DNA from: Cytobacillus firmus DS1 | Lineage (GTDB): Bacteria > Bacillota > Bacilli > Bacillales > Cytobacillaceae | Length of the DNA stretch: 40,333 bases | Reading direction: 5' to 3' | NCBI RefSeq assembly: GCF_000565285.1 | Contig: NZ_APVL01000029.1 | Span: 1-40,333 of the forward strand | In this document: in pieces, positions 17,690-24,995 of the stretch | Layout: each line of letters begins with the position of its first letter | Position numbering within the stretch: position 1 is the first letter of the stretch | Made by a program: the position numbers and the translations under genes | Notes under the pieces: model-generated | What the model saw: the letters and a program-made list of their open reading frames with translations, nothing else | Told to the model about the DNA's origin: nothing | Databases searched by the model: none

Positions 17690-18569
17690 TATTATCCATA
17701 ACCTCCCCTATATCTTGAACTAATTCATCAAACCCCGGTAAAGTAGTAGGATCTGCAGTAATAAAGCTGGTGATCTTTTCTTTACCACTTTGGACCACAG
17801 ATTCAATTGGATGAACCAACATACGGTCGCGGTTTAAGGCTCTCTTCAAGACTTCCATCGCTTCCAAAGAATTCAAAATATCACTTTCAATTTTTGCCCG
17901 GGCTAACATTTTCTGAACAATAACCGCCTGTTGATAAAGGGTTTCAGCGATTTTCTTTTCTTTTTGGGCGGCGGTTAATTTCCCCATTTTAGACGGTTCA
18001 TATATGTAGCTCACAACGTAAAAGACGTTTCTGGTTAAACGAAAGTCATTGATCGTACGAGATTTTATATGGCTAATAACCCGCTCGTTGTATTCTCTGG
18101 TTTGTGGATTGACGGCTTCTAAATTTTCCTTAAATCGAACTTCCTCTTTTCTTAGATCTTGCCTTACAGCTTGACCTAATATTTGGACTGGGAAATTGAT
18201 GACTCGAAATAATGACTGATATCCTAAGATAATACTCTGGCGTTCGCTTGCATTAAGAAGGTCAAAGTTAACAAAGTCTGTTGCAATGATTAAAGAATAC
18301 TCATTTTTCGACTTTTCGAAGATTCCATACTTAATGTCCTTTAATCCAATTAGATCTTTAAGCGACTCTCCACTTGGTTTATCTGGTTTAGTTTTTTTCT
18401 CAACAACCTCTGCGTAACCACTTTCCGCTTCCTGTTGTTCTTTTAGATATTGTTTTCTCTTCCATCCAGCAATCGGCTCATTATTATCCATCCTCTTTTT
18501 TGCAACAACCAAGAAACCTAAAACAGAAAGAGTAAAAACAGTGGAAATCATTATGAAAATATTAAACAT
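17643..18569 (-). CDS. VirB4 N-terminal-domain-like membrane protein (TraC-like)
   Basis: The 308-residue protein has one N-terminal helix (about residues 4-22), a charged linker, then a soluble alpha/beta domain including SLKDLIGLKDIKYGIFEK and a later LILGY-type segment, which resembles the N-terminal domain usually fused to VirB4-type ATPases in Gram-positive conjugation systems. There is no Walker motif. The ATPase follows with a 47-base overlap. The gene pair thus looks like a split VirB4, or a TraC-like partner that anchors the ATPase at the membrane; I favour the latter. Confidence 0.65.
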   Translation of the reverse strand: MFNIFIMISTVFTLSVLGFLVVAKKRMDNNEPIAGWKRKQYLKEQQEAESGYAEVVEKKTKPDKPSGESLKDLIGLKDIKYGIFEKSKNEYSLIIATDFVNFDLLNASERQSIILGYQSLFRVINFPVQILGQAVRQDLRKEEVRFKENLEAVNPQTREYNERVISHIKSRTINDFRLTRNVFYVVSYIYEPSKMGKLTAAQKEKKIAETLYQQAVIVQKMLARAKIESDILNSLEAMEVLKRALNRDRMLVHPIESVVQSGKEKITSFITADPTTLPGFDELVQDIGEVMDNNETVQEETAGVSEAS

Positions 18570-18584
18570 TTTACCCCTCCTTTT

Positions 18585-18890
18585 TTAGGGATGATAGATT
18601 TTTTGAGATCGATGATATTTAATTTTGACAAGGATAAATTCTGATAAATACATCTCATATTTATCAAGTTTTACATAAGCAAGGGCAATGGCTGTTCCGA
18701 GCATAAAGACAGAAAAGGAAAAACGTAAAATCCCATCTAGAATTCCTACCACAAAGGGGATATTACCAAATACGAAGTTAGCTAAAGCCAAAAATATAGT
18801 GGGAAATACAATCATGAACTGCCTTTTGGAAAAGATGGCTAAAATTTCTTTCTCCTCTTCTGTCAGGTCTATGGGTACGATAATTTCCAA
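18585..18890 (-). CDS. PrgI-family T4SS membrane protein
   Basis: The 101-residue protein has the PrgI pattern: a short soluble start (VPIDLTEEEKEILAIFSKRQ), two membrane helices (about 28-44 and 52-72), then a basic tail (YVKLDKYEMYLSEFILVKIK). PrgI-family proteins correspond to VirB3 and pair with VirB4. The TTG at 18890 is chosen because AAAGGAGGT lies eight bases before it; the nearby ATG is in another frame. Confidence 0.85.
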   Translation of the reverse strand: MEIIVPIDLTEEEKEILAIFSKRQFMIVFPTIFLALANFVFGNIPFVVGILDGILRFSFSVFMLGTAIALAYVKLDKYEMYLSEFILVKIKYHRSQKIYHP

Positions 18891-18918
18891 GTGTTCATAC
18901 CTCCTTTAAAAAAGAAGA

Positions 18919-18932
18919 GTGGATAACTCCAC
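18919..18932 (-). terminator. Short hairpin with T-tract fused to the PrgI ribosome site
   Basis: On the minus strand GTGGA pairs with TCCAC across GTTA, followed by TCTTCTTTTTT and immediately AAAGGAGG of the prgI-like gene. The stem is only 5 bp, so it may only attenuate. Confidence 0.5.
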
Positions 18933-18939
18933 CCCTCCC

Positions 18940-19260
18940 TTACTTTGCTGCTATAGCTGCAATAGTATCTGATAGATAATAGGCCGCGTAAAAAACAAAG
19001 GCGCCACAGCAACAGCTAATTAATGAGATCCAAACAGTACGCATCTTCGCAGCACTAATTGATCCAAAAATAATGAACAACGTAATAATTAATATGGCTA
19101 AAGTAAACAATAAACCGCCAACACCGCCTACTAACTCAACAATTTTCTTTACAGCATTGTATAGGTTATTATTTGTATTTGTTGTGTAAATGGAATTTAG
19201 TTTAGTAGTAGTACCCGTACCTAAATACGCAATATTATTAAATAAACTATAAAGGCTCAT
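18940..19260 (-). CDS. VirB2-like pilin / small two-helix T4SS protein
   Basis: The 106-residue protein has a Thr- and Asn-rich N-terminal segment (about residues 12-38) followed by two hydrophobic helices (roughly 40-65 and 74-100) with a cytosolic basic loop AAKMRTVW, the layout of VirB2/TrbC-type pilin subunits. It lacks a clear cleavable signal. The ATG at 19260 has GGAGGTGAGGGGA upstream. It is the first gene of the T4SS unit and has a terminator hairpin (19290-19335) and a strong promoter (19366-19394) upstream. Confidence 0.7.
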   Translation of the reverse strand: MSLYSLFNNIAYLGTGTTTKLNSIYTTNTNNNLYNAVKKIVELVGGVGGLLFTLAILIITLFIIFGSISAAKMRTVWISLISCCCGAFVFYAAYYLSDTIAAIAAK

Positions 19261-19289
19261 TCCCCTCACCTCCTTTAAACAAAAAAAAA

Positions 19290-19335
19290 CGGAAGAACAC
19301 ACAAACAGGTTTCAAGCCTGAATGCGGTTCTTCCG
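19290..19335 (-). terminator. Leader terminator before the VirB2-like gene
   Basis: On the minus strand CGGAAGAAC pairs with GTTCTTCCG, with a nested CAGG/CCTG hairpin, followed by nine T. It lies between the promoter at 19366-19394 and the AAAGGAGG ribosome site, so the T4SS transcript must pass it. This makes conditional read-through (attenuation) likely. Confidence 0.8.
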
Positions 19336-19365
19336 CTTTTATTGCAATATTTAATTTCTACTATG

Positions 19366-19394
19366 ATTCTATAAGAATTTGACATTTATGTCAA
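19366..19394 (-). promoter_or_regulatory. SigA-type promoter with dyad operator for the T4SS operon
   Basis: On the minus strand TTGACA (19394-19389), a 17-base spacer and TAGAAT (19371-19366) give a near-consensus housekeeping promoter. A perfect palindrome TTGACATAAATGTCAA (19379-19394) covers the -35 element and half the spacer, a typical place for a repressor. The start site would be about 19358, giving a leader that contains the 19290-19335 terminator. Confidence 0.75.
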
Positions 19395-19406
19395 TATATT
19401 CTTATA

Positions 19407-19826
19407 TTACCTGTTTCCAAAATGGCGTGTCATATCGCGATTGAAATGAACAGTAAATACTTTCCCCAGTTCATTATCTGCCTTATAGGTATAGTAAAGA
19501 GTTGTATTCCCAAGAAACTCATGGTTATACCTTAGGTTTTGGATCACAAGGGTAATAAATAATTTATATTGTGATTCATCCAGCAGAGCTTTATCGTTCT
19601 GCTCCTTCGGGTCAATCCCTTGCCCATCCACCATAATTTCCTTATCGGGAACCTCGTAATTCATTCTCTGTAATGAATAATTTCGAGTATGAAAACTGAA
19701 AGTACCTTCTAACGTTTGTGTGAACTTTCTTTTATACTCCAAATCATTCGTTAGTTCTAACTTAATTTGGTGAGCCAATGCGATGTTCTCTTTTTGATAC
19801 GATTTAATATTAGTTTTATTATCCAT
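19407..19826 (-). CDS. Small soluble protein, paralogue 2
   Basis: The 139-residue protein has no membrane segment. It aligns with the neighbour at 19859-20260 through its N-terminal half: L-x-HQIKLEL, then EGTFSFHTRNYSLQ against EGTVHLHTRNYKLI. Function is unknown; the pair sits just upstream of the secretion promoter and may be cytosolic chaperones or regulators. The ATG at 19826 has AGGAGGACGTT before it. Confidence 0.6.
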   Translation of the reverse strand: MDNKTNIKSYQKENIALAHQIKLELTNDLEYKRKFTQTLEGTFSFHTRNYSLQRMNYEVPDKEIMVDGQGIDPKEQNDKALLDESQYKLFITLVIQNLRYNHEFLGNTTLYYTYKADNELGKVFTVHFNRDMTRHFGNR

Positions 19827-19858
19827 AACGTCCTCCTGTAAAATCCTATAATTCGCTT

Positions 19859-20260
19859 TTAGTTAGGAATCAATGTCTTGCGAAGTGAGGTTAACAAACC
19901 ACTATCTTCGTCCCTTTTGTACGAAAAGCTAGCTACTTTATCCTGAAAGTCGTCATTACTGTATTTAATAAGATGGGCTAATAGTTTTACAAAATTATAA
20001 AACGATTTCCCATTAACGTTCTTTTCAATACCTTTTTTAACTTTTGGATATTTTTCGGATTGACGGATTTTGAAACTCTTTATTCCATCGCAAGTCTCGA
20101 TATTAATTTTGATTAACTTGTAATTACGGGTATGAAGGTGAACTGTACCTTCTGAGTTGAAATAAAAAAAGCTTTGTAAATCGTGATCAGATAATAGCTC
20201 GTTCGATAACTTGTTTGCTAAAGCGGCATTCTCTAGCAAAAAGGTGTTAATATTAGACAA
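19859..20260 (-). CDS. Small soluble protein, paralogue 1
   Basis: The 133-residue protein is a paralogue of 19407-19826 (shared ENAALAN/ENIALAH and HTRNY motifs), arising by tandem duplication. The TTG start at 20260 has AAGGAGG nine bases before it. The second half is more basic (SEKYPKVKKGIEKNV). No family is recognised. Confidence 0.6.
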   Translation of the reverse strand: MSNINTFLLENAALANKLSNELLSDHDLQSFFYFNSEGTVHLHTRNYKLIKINIETCDGIKSFKIRQSEKYPKVKKGIEKNVNGKSFYNFVKLLAHLIKYSNDDFQDKVASFSYKRDEDSGLLTSLRKTLIPN

Positions 20261-20542
20261 TTTAAAAATCCTCCTTATGATTTATTAGTGCTTATTGCCT
20301 ACCCGAACGGATTATCCTTATTAATCTCCATTTTTTAAAAAAATTTTCTCTATTTTTTTATGAAACTATCAACATTATAATACAAAATATTCCTTTTGCA
20401 CTATGTTTTAGTAAAATTTCCATAAATTTTTAAAAAATCGACAATCCCCTTCAAATAAGGCTACCTGCACCCCTCTCTATATTTTCATCGCTATAAAAAC
20501 ATAGAGAGGGAAACAGATACAAAGTATCTTTTCCCTTTCTCA
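20261..20542. other. Intergenic region with alternative hairpins
   Basis: The right part (20471-20541) holds two overlapping hairpins, described separately. On the minus strand a TATAAT-like box occurs near 20374-20379, with no convincing -35, and could start the transcript for the two paralogues. The rest is AT-rich with no gene. Confidence 0.5.
20471..20541 (-). terminator. Terminator with a competing alternative hairpin
   Basis: On the minus strand one hairpin pairs AGGGAA-AGATAC with GTATCT-TTCCCT (around 20511-20539). A second pairs CCCTCTCTAT (minus, 20510-20501) with ATAGAGAGGG (minus, 20480-20471). The CCCTCT segment is needed by both, so they exclude each other. The first follows the stop of the 20543-21364 gene and precedes CTCTATGTTTTTA, as a terminator would. 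Confidence 0.6.
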
Positions 20543-21364
20543 TTACATCACTGCAGCTGTTGTTGCATTATCCTCACTATCCTGGCGATAACCAAGTGCC
20601 TCTAATTCTGGGTCCAAGTATTCTTCAACATGAAACTTGTCCGCCGTAATAAAATGTCCTGATACTAATACGACATCCCCGTAATATCTAGGGACCTTAG
20701 GACCTACCATCTCAACTGAATGGTCTCCGTACTTTAAGGTAAACCCATTATCGTTTTCATCTACTTTCCCAATCATGGTATGTATCCCTTCAATCATGGT
20801 GTTAGAGGGAGTAGCTGTGATCATCCTGGCTACTTTATCTCCGTATTTTCTAGAAATAGACCTAAACTGATTGTCAGGTAGAACACTCTCCTGAGCTGGA
20901 TGTTCATCTGTAAAGACGTTTACTTGTTCAAAATTAACCAGATTGTGCATGCTTTCATAAATCTCTGCAAGGTCCTCGCTTTCATCTTCAGATGTCAGCG
21001 CAATAAGCTTATCAACATTCGCTAAAGTATCCTCTGTAGGAATACTGTATTCTACCTCTGGGTTAAGGCTATCAGCTGAGAATACCGGGATATCCGATGT
21101 TGTTTCCGGTTTTTCAGGCCCAATGGTAGATATAGCTGCTTCTCGGATCAAATCCCCATAATCACTATCATCTTCAAATAAAGAAGTTTGAACGGTTGGG
21201 GTTTGAATGGAAACTGGTTGCATATTCACATCCCAAGTAAATTGCTGCGGCGTGTTCCATTTCCTCGCTTTTCTTTCGTAGGCTGCTTCGGTAAATACAG
21301 GAAGCATCCCAATTGCGACAATAACCCCGACAAAGATCAGAATTGCATGTACACCATTAATCAT
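20543..21364 (-). CDS. Membrane-anchored protein with clamp-binding-like motif
   Basis: The 273-residue protein has an N-terminal membrane helix (about residues 5-23), an extended acidic middle with the pentapeptide QTSLF at residues 59-63, and a C-terminal beta-rich domain (MIGKVDENDNGFTLKYGDHS, then VVLVSGHF). QTSLF fits the bacterial sliding-clamp-binding consensus QL[S/D]LF with T in the second place. Since the element encodes its own dnaN, it could tether the clamp or replisome to the membrane; this is inference. It is the single gene behind leader A (promoter 21582-21610, ATGC hairpin, terminator, ribosome box). Confidence 0.65.
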   Translation of the reverse strand: MINGVHAILIFVGVIVAIGMLPVFTEAAYERKARKWNTPQQFTWDVNMQPVSIQTPTVQTSLFEDDSDYGDLIREAAISTIGPEKPETTSDIPVFSADSLNPEVEYSIPTEDTLANVDKLIALTSEDESEDLAEIYESMHNLVNFEQVNVFTDEHPAQESVLPDNQFRSISRKYGDKVARMITATPSNTMIEGIHTMIGKVDENDNGFTLKYGDHSVEMVGPKVPRYYGDVVLVSGHFITADKFHVEEYLDPELEALGYRQDSEDNATTAAVM

Positions 21365-21371
21365 TTTTCTT

Positions 21372-21386
21372 CCTCCTTAAAAAAGT
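21372..21386 (-). promoter_or_regulatory. Conserved ribosome box (ACTTTTTTAAGGAGG) of leader A
   Basis: The minus-strand sequence ACTTTTTTAAGGAGG is nearly identical to boxes before dnaN, the 80-residue/holB unit, the Ubl-like gene and (as CTTTTTAAGGAG) dnaX. The T-tract next to the ribosome site is unusual for ordinary sites and suggests a shared control element. Confidence 0.75.
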
Positions 21387-21403
21387 TAAGCTTATATATA
21401 AAA

Positions 21404-21452
21404 AAGCCCATTAAGGAATGAACGCAAATTGCATCACTTCCCTAATGGGCTT
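21404..21452 (-). terminator. Intrinsic terminator of leader A
   Basis: On the minus strand AAGCCCATTAGGGAA pairs with TTCCTTAATGGGCTT (one mismatch) around a 19-base loop and is followed by TTTTTTATATA. It lies inside the 5' leader, 18 bases upstream of the ribosome box. Confidence 0.85.
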
Positions 21453-21495
21453 GAATATTATTTAAACTGTCTACAGTAATTAAGTATATACGTAT

Positions 21496-21509
21496 CTCCC
21501 GAATTGGAG
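21496..21509 (-). promoter_or_regulatory. Second small hairpin in leader A
   Basis: On the minus strand CTCC pairs with GGGAG around AATTC. It lies between the ATGC hairpin and the terminator of leader A; the other three leaders lack it, and their ATGC hairpin sits directly next to the terminator. Confidence 0.4.
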
Positions 21510-21535
21510 CTTATAAGTAAAACGACAAACTCTCC

Positions 21536-21547
21536 TTCCGCATGGAA
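21536..21547 (-). promoter_or_regulatory. ATGC-loop hairpin, leader A copy
   Basis: On the minus strand TTCC pairs with GGAA across an ATGC loop. Flanking bases extend the stem only by wobble pairs, and this is the least perfect of the four copies. It lies about 35 bases downstream of the -10 box, so it is in the transcribed leader. Confidence 0.6.
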
Positions 21548-21581
21548 AAAGATAAAAAAATCAAAAGAAATATATACCCTT

Positions 21582-21610
21582 ATATTAGCAAAGTTATCCA
21601 AGTTTATCAA
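21582..21610 (-). promoter_or_regulatory. SigA-type promoter of leader A
   Basis: TTGATA (minus, 21610-21605), 17 bases, TAATAT (21587-21582). Confidence 0.7.
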
Positions 21611-21639
21611 TAAATGAGCGGGTAAATATAACTTTACAA

Positions 21640-22695
21640 CTAAAATAGTAACGTTTGTCCAGCCAAGACTTTTGATTTTTTGTCATCTCGCTCTATCACT
21701 TTTCCACTGAAAGATGGAGTACTCTCAGTAGATCCGATAGGCTCTTCTATTGGTGAAGATACATCTTCTTGAATGATATCTACTTTATCCACTTCATCGG
21801 AATAATCACTGGCTTCCTCTGTTGCGTTCGTCTGTTCATTTTCAGCAGTAGTAGGTATCTCTGTCTCAACATCTTCCAACAAAATAATGTCCTCATCATC
21901 CAACAATTCAATATCTCCCTGATAAAAGTCTTCTACAACTTCCTCTAAAATAGGAAATTCTATAGATTCAACATCAAGGGAATCTAAGTCAATCACTTCT
22001 TCGTTCTCTGTTATTTCAATAACTTCCTCATTTTCATCTAGTTCTATATCAATTTCTTCTAAGTGCTCTATGTTATCCGCTAAAGATAAAGAATCTGGCA
22101 ATGGCAATGTAATTTCCCACACCAACTCCGCTAATTTACCCTCTGCTTCAATTCGATTCTTATAGTCTTCATCCGTATCACTTTCTTGTCTTATGGGTAT
22201 GACGTCCTCTTCTATCAGAAGACATCCACCTTCCTTTTCACAGGTTTCAGGTTCAAAGTATAAACCAAAAGATTGAAAAGCAGCAGGATCAGTCAACAGG
22301 TTATTTTCAATAACTTGAAGATTATCATTAATTTTTTCTTTTAAGTCTGCACAAACATTTGGAACTTGTTCCAACAGTTGTCCGATGGCCCCCTTTATGG
22401 TTGGCGATGATAAAGGATTCTCTAAAAAACCACCCCATCTTGCAATCCACCAACCAGACTTTCCCTCATGTGACAGTGCTTGCACTTTAAAGGTATGATG
22501 ATCAGCATAGCGTTTTAGCCAGGCAGGCATCTCGCCTGTAAAGTATGCACGCACTAACTTACTCCTCTCCTTAGGATGAAATTGAAGTTTTAGAGGTTTT
22601 TTTTCGTAATAATGACGCTTGGGTGATTCCCCCTTTTTACTCTCAATCCACTCAATAATTAGTTTTTCTGAAGCTGGATTAAAAATGGGTTCCAT
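21640..22695 (-). CDS. Acidic protein ending in a clamp-binding-like peptide
   Basis: The 351-residue protein has a globular N-terminal part (about residues 1-190, with Trp-rich GKSGWWIARWGG and a D-P-A-F-QSFGLYF segment) and a very acidic disordered part (about 195-330). Its last five residues, QTLLF, resemble the sliding-clamp pentapeptide QL[S/D]LF, often at a C-terminus. The start has AGGAGG eight bases upstream. It follows the Snf2 helicase by 26 bases and is probably co-transcribed, so it may connect the helicase and the clamp; no family is recognised. Confidence 0.65.
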   Translation of the reverse strand: MEPIFNPASEKLIIEWIESKKGESPKRHYYEKKPLKLQFHPKERSKLVRAYFTGEMPAWLKRYADHHTFKVQALSHEGKSGWWIARWGGFLENPLSSPTIKGAIGQLLEQVPNVCADLKEKINDNLQVIENNLLTDPAAFQSFGLYFEPETCEKEGGCLLIEEDVIPIRQESDTDEDYKNRIEAEGKLAELVWEITLPLPDSLSLADNIEHLEEIDIELDENEEVIEITENEEVIDLDSLDVESIEFPILEEVVEDFYQGDIELLDDEDIILLEDVETEIPTTAENEQTNATEEASDYSDEVDKVDIIQEDVSSPIEEPIGSTESTPSFSGKVIERDDKKSKVLAGQTLLF

Positions 22696-22721
22696 TATAC
22701 TTCCTCCTAAAAATTATGTTA

Positions 22722-24944
22722 TTATGAAACAAAGATTTCTTCTCTTTTGGTGCCTGAAGATAACATGTCAGCAGCAAAAGCCTCATAGTCAATTTCATCT
22801 GGCTCTATACCCTCGTCACCTTCAAATTCCTTAGCGATTTCTTTAAAATCTAATTCTTTACGATCAATGGCCAGGTCAACACCTGATTGCTTGGACAAAA
22901 CCAGCCCGTGCATATTGGCATCTATTGTCCCGACAGAAATTAGCCAATGAATATCTACTTCAAAATGCTGCCCCCATCTGACAGCACGTGAATAACATTG
23001 CTCGATCTTCTTTGAGTTAAATTCTAAATCATACAAGAAGACAGCACGCGCTTCAGTTAACGTGTAGGACTCGGCTCCAGTTTTGGTCGTCATGATTAAA
23101 ATTGATAGATTATCATTTGGATCTTGAAATCGATTCATCAGTTCAAACCGGTACTTCATATCAACAGAGCCATGAATATATCCTGCAGACTTACCAGGCA
23201 GTATTTCATCTAAGAGGACACCTAATTGTTCGGCCGTTGCTTTATGAGAAGTAAAGACCAGCATTTTCTTCCCTGTTCTTAGATAGTTTTTTGCTTTATC
23301 GATTAGATATCTAATTTTGGTAGGCTGCTCTGTCTTAGAAGGCTTGTATTCCTCGAATGTCCATGGACAGCTCGCTGCTTGACGAAGCTTTGTTAACCAC
23401 GAACAGACCTGTATGGCATTGATTTTATATTTTTCGCCTCTAAATTCCGCGGCTTCCCTTTTTGCAAGCTCCTGTTTATACCACTCTTTGAATTGATTGA
23501 GGATATTATCATATAGATCTTTATCTGCTTTAATCATGTCCAGATGCCTACGAATATGTTTTGGCTTAGGGACCTTTATATAAGAATTAACGTCTTTGTC
23601 TTGTTTGGTCTTTCTTAGCATTAAGGTATCTAATAGATTCCATAATTCCTCTTGATGAGAAACACGTGATTGAATAGAATCTGTCTCAAGCAAAGTCTTG
23701 GCATGGCCCCCACCGTAATAAACCCCAAAGTGTTCTTCCCCTACTTTCCCATGTCCTTGAAAAGGTTCACGGAAGAGAGGATCCTCAAAATGAGAACCAC
23801 AACCTGTTAACCAAACTAACTGCCAAAAAAGATCTGAAGATCCATTTTCTGCTGGAGTGCCTGTCAATATTGTCCTCCGTTTAGTTTTCACTCTACGAAC
23901 GACTGACTTGCTCCTTTGAGAATCTCCATTTTTTAGATAGTGGCCCTCGTCTACAATAGCGGCATCATATCCTCTATGAAAGTAGGAGGATAAAGGCTTT
24001 TTTCGCTCTTTGATAACTGTAAATCCACATTCACAAAAGAGTGTTTTATTCTTCCACTCATTATGGCAGCAAGGGCATTTTACCGGGAGTCTATCCATCG
24101 AATAGCGCTCACTTTGCTGTAACGCTTTTTCTTTGCAAATATGGCAATATTGCATGCTTTTATTAAAGTTCAAAGCACTTGTACAAGTCGGACAGGATTC
24201 ATGCTTTATTGGTGCAAACACAATTCTTCCCTGAGACCATTTTTCATAACTGACGATATGAATCCTCTTTGATGAGTGAAGATCTGCAGGGTTTTTAAGT
24301 TGTATATACTCTTCTTCCAAACCGAGTACCTTTATTTCACGGATCCAGTCATTTAAGTTACGACTCATGCTGATAATTAATATCTTGTCATTATCCGGAT
24401 TAGCAGTTGCTCCAACTAATGATGTCAAAGTTTTACCCAGCCCCATGTCAAAGCACAGGAAAAGTCTTTGATTCGCAATCATAAGGGCGGCCCCTTCTTT
24501 TTGATATGGGGCTAATTGCTTTCCATCTGATAAGATGCCACCATATTGACTTTCCACTAAACCTAAGGCTCTTTTATACCTTTCTGAATCCTTAACATCC
24601 TCTAAGGATTTACTATTCCAATGGAATTTTTTCAATTTAGCATTTAAGACTTTTTGCACGCGCCCAATTGAACCACCATCTATATTAAAACCCCACTCAT
24701 TTAAAGCACTTACAGCGGGATTATCCACGAGCTCTTTATTTGCATACTTTACCTGATGGTGCCAAGAAAGTGGATTTGTGGTTCTATAATGAGTCTTTTC
24801 TTCCCCATTTCTATTTGTTACGGTAAAACTAAACCGAAGTTCATGATTATTTGAACAAGATAAACATTCATTTTTCGTAAGCTCAGCTTTCAGTGAATTG
24901 GTTTTAAAATCGATTCCCTTATTGGTATAGAACATTTTTGTCAT
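22722..24944 (-). CDS. Snf2/SWI2-family helicase-like ATPase with zinc knuckles
   Basis: The 740-residue protein has a Walker A CFDMGLGKTLTSLV at about residue 165, a Walker B VDEGHYLKN (D-E-G-H), a motif III-like LTGTPAENG, a second RecA-like domain with LVFTSHKAT and later QCYSRAVRWGQ, all typical of Snf2 helicases. Two CxxC clusters (CPTC/CHIC and CPCC/CECG) are inserted between the Walker motifs, likely structural zinc knuckles. Such phage/plasmid enzymes translocate on double-stranded DNA. The ATG at 24944 is chosen; a TTG at 24965 would lie inside the terminator hairpin at 24953-24980, and no strong ribosome site is seen. Confidence 0.85.
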   Translation of the reverse strand: MTKMFYTNKGIDFKTNSLKAELTKNECLSCSNNHELRFSFTVTNRNGEEKTHYRTTNPLSWHHQVKYANKELVDNPAVSALNEWGFNIDGGSIGRVQKVLNAKLKKFHWNSKSLEDVKDSERYKRALGLVESQYGGILSDGKQLAPYQKEGAALMIANQRLFLCFDMGLGKTLTSLVGATANPDNDKILIISMSRNLNDWIREIKVLGLEEEYIQLKNPADLHSSKRIHIVSYEKWSQGRIVFAPIKHESCPTCTSALNFNKSMQYCHICKEKALQQSERYSMDRLPVKCPCCHNEWKNKTLFCECGFTVIKERKKPLSSYFHRGYDAAIVDEGHYLKNGDSQRSKSVVRRVKTKRRTILTGTPAENGSSDLFWQLVWLTGCGSHFEDPLFREPFQGHGKVGEEHFGVYYGGGHAKTLLETDSIQSRVSHQEELWNLLDTLMLRKTKQDKDVNSYIKVPKPKHIRRHLDMIKADKDLYDNILNQFKEWYKQELAKREAAEFRGEKYKINAIQVCSWLTKLRQAASCPWTFEEYKPSKTEQPTKIRYLIDKAKNYLRTGKKMLVFTSHKATAEQLGVLLDEILPGKSAGYIHGSVDMKYRFELMNRFQDPNDNLSILIMTTKTGAESYTLTEARAVFLYDLEFNSKKIEQCYSRAVRWGQHFEVDIHWLISVGTIDANMHGLVLSKQSGVDLAIDRKELDFKEIAKEFEGDEGIEPDEIDYEAFAADMLSSGTKREEIFVS

Positions 24945-24952
24945 AATAGAAA

Positions 24953-24980
24953 AAGCACCACGCAAAATAGCGCAGTGCTT
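24953..24980 (-). terminator. Terminator between dnaN and the helicase gene
   Basis: On the minus strand AAGCACTGCGC pairs with GCGTGGTGCTT (imperfect in the middle) around a short A-rich loop, followed by TTTTTCTATT. It begins about 15 bases after the dnaN stop and lies within ten bases of the helicase start codon. Confidence 0.7.
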
Positions 24981-24995
24981 TTCACCCCCTTCAGA

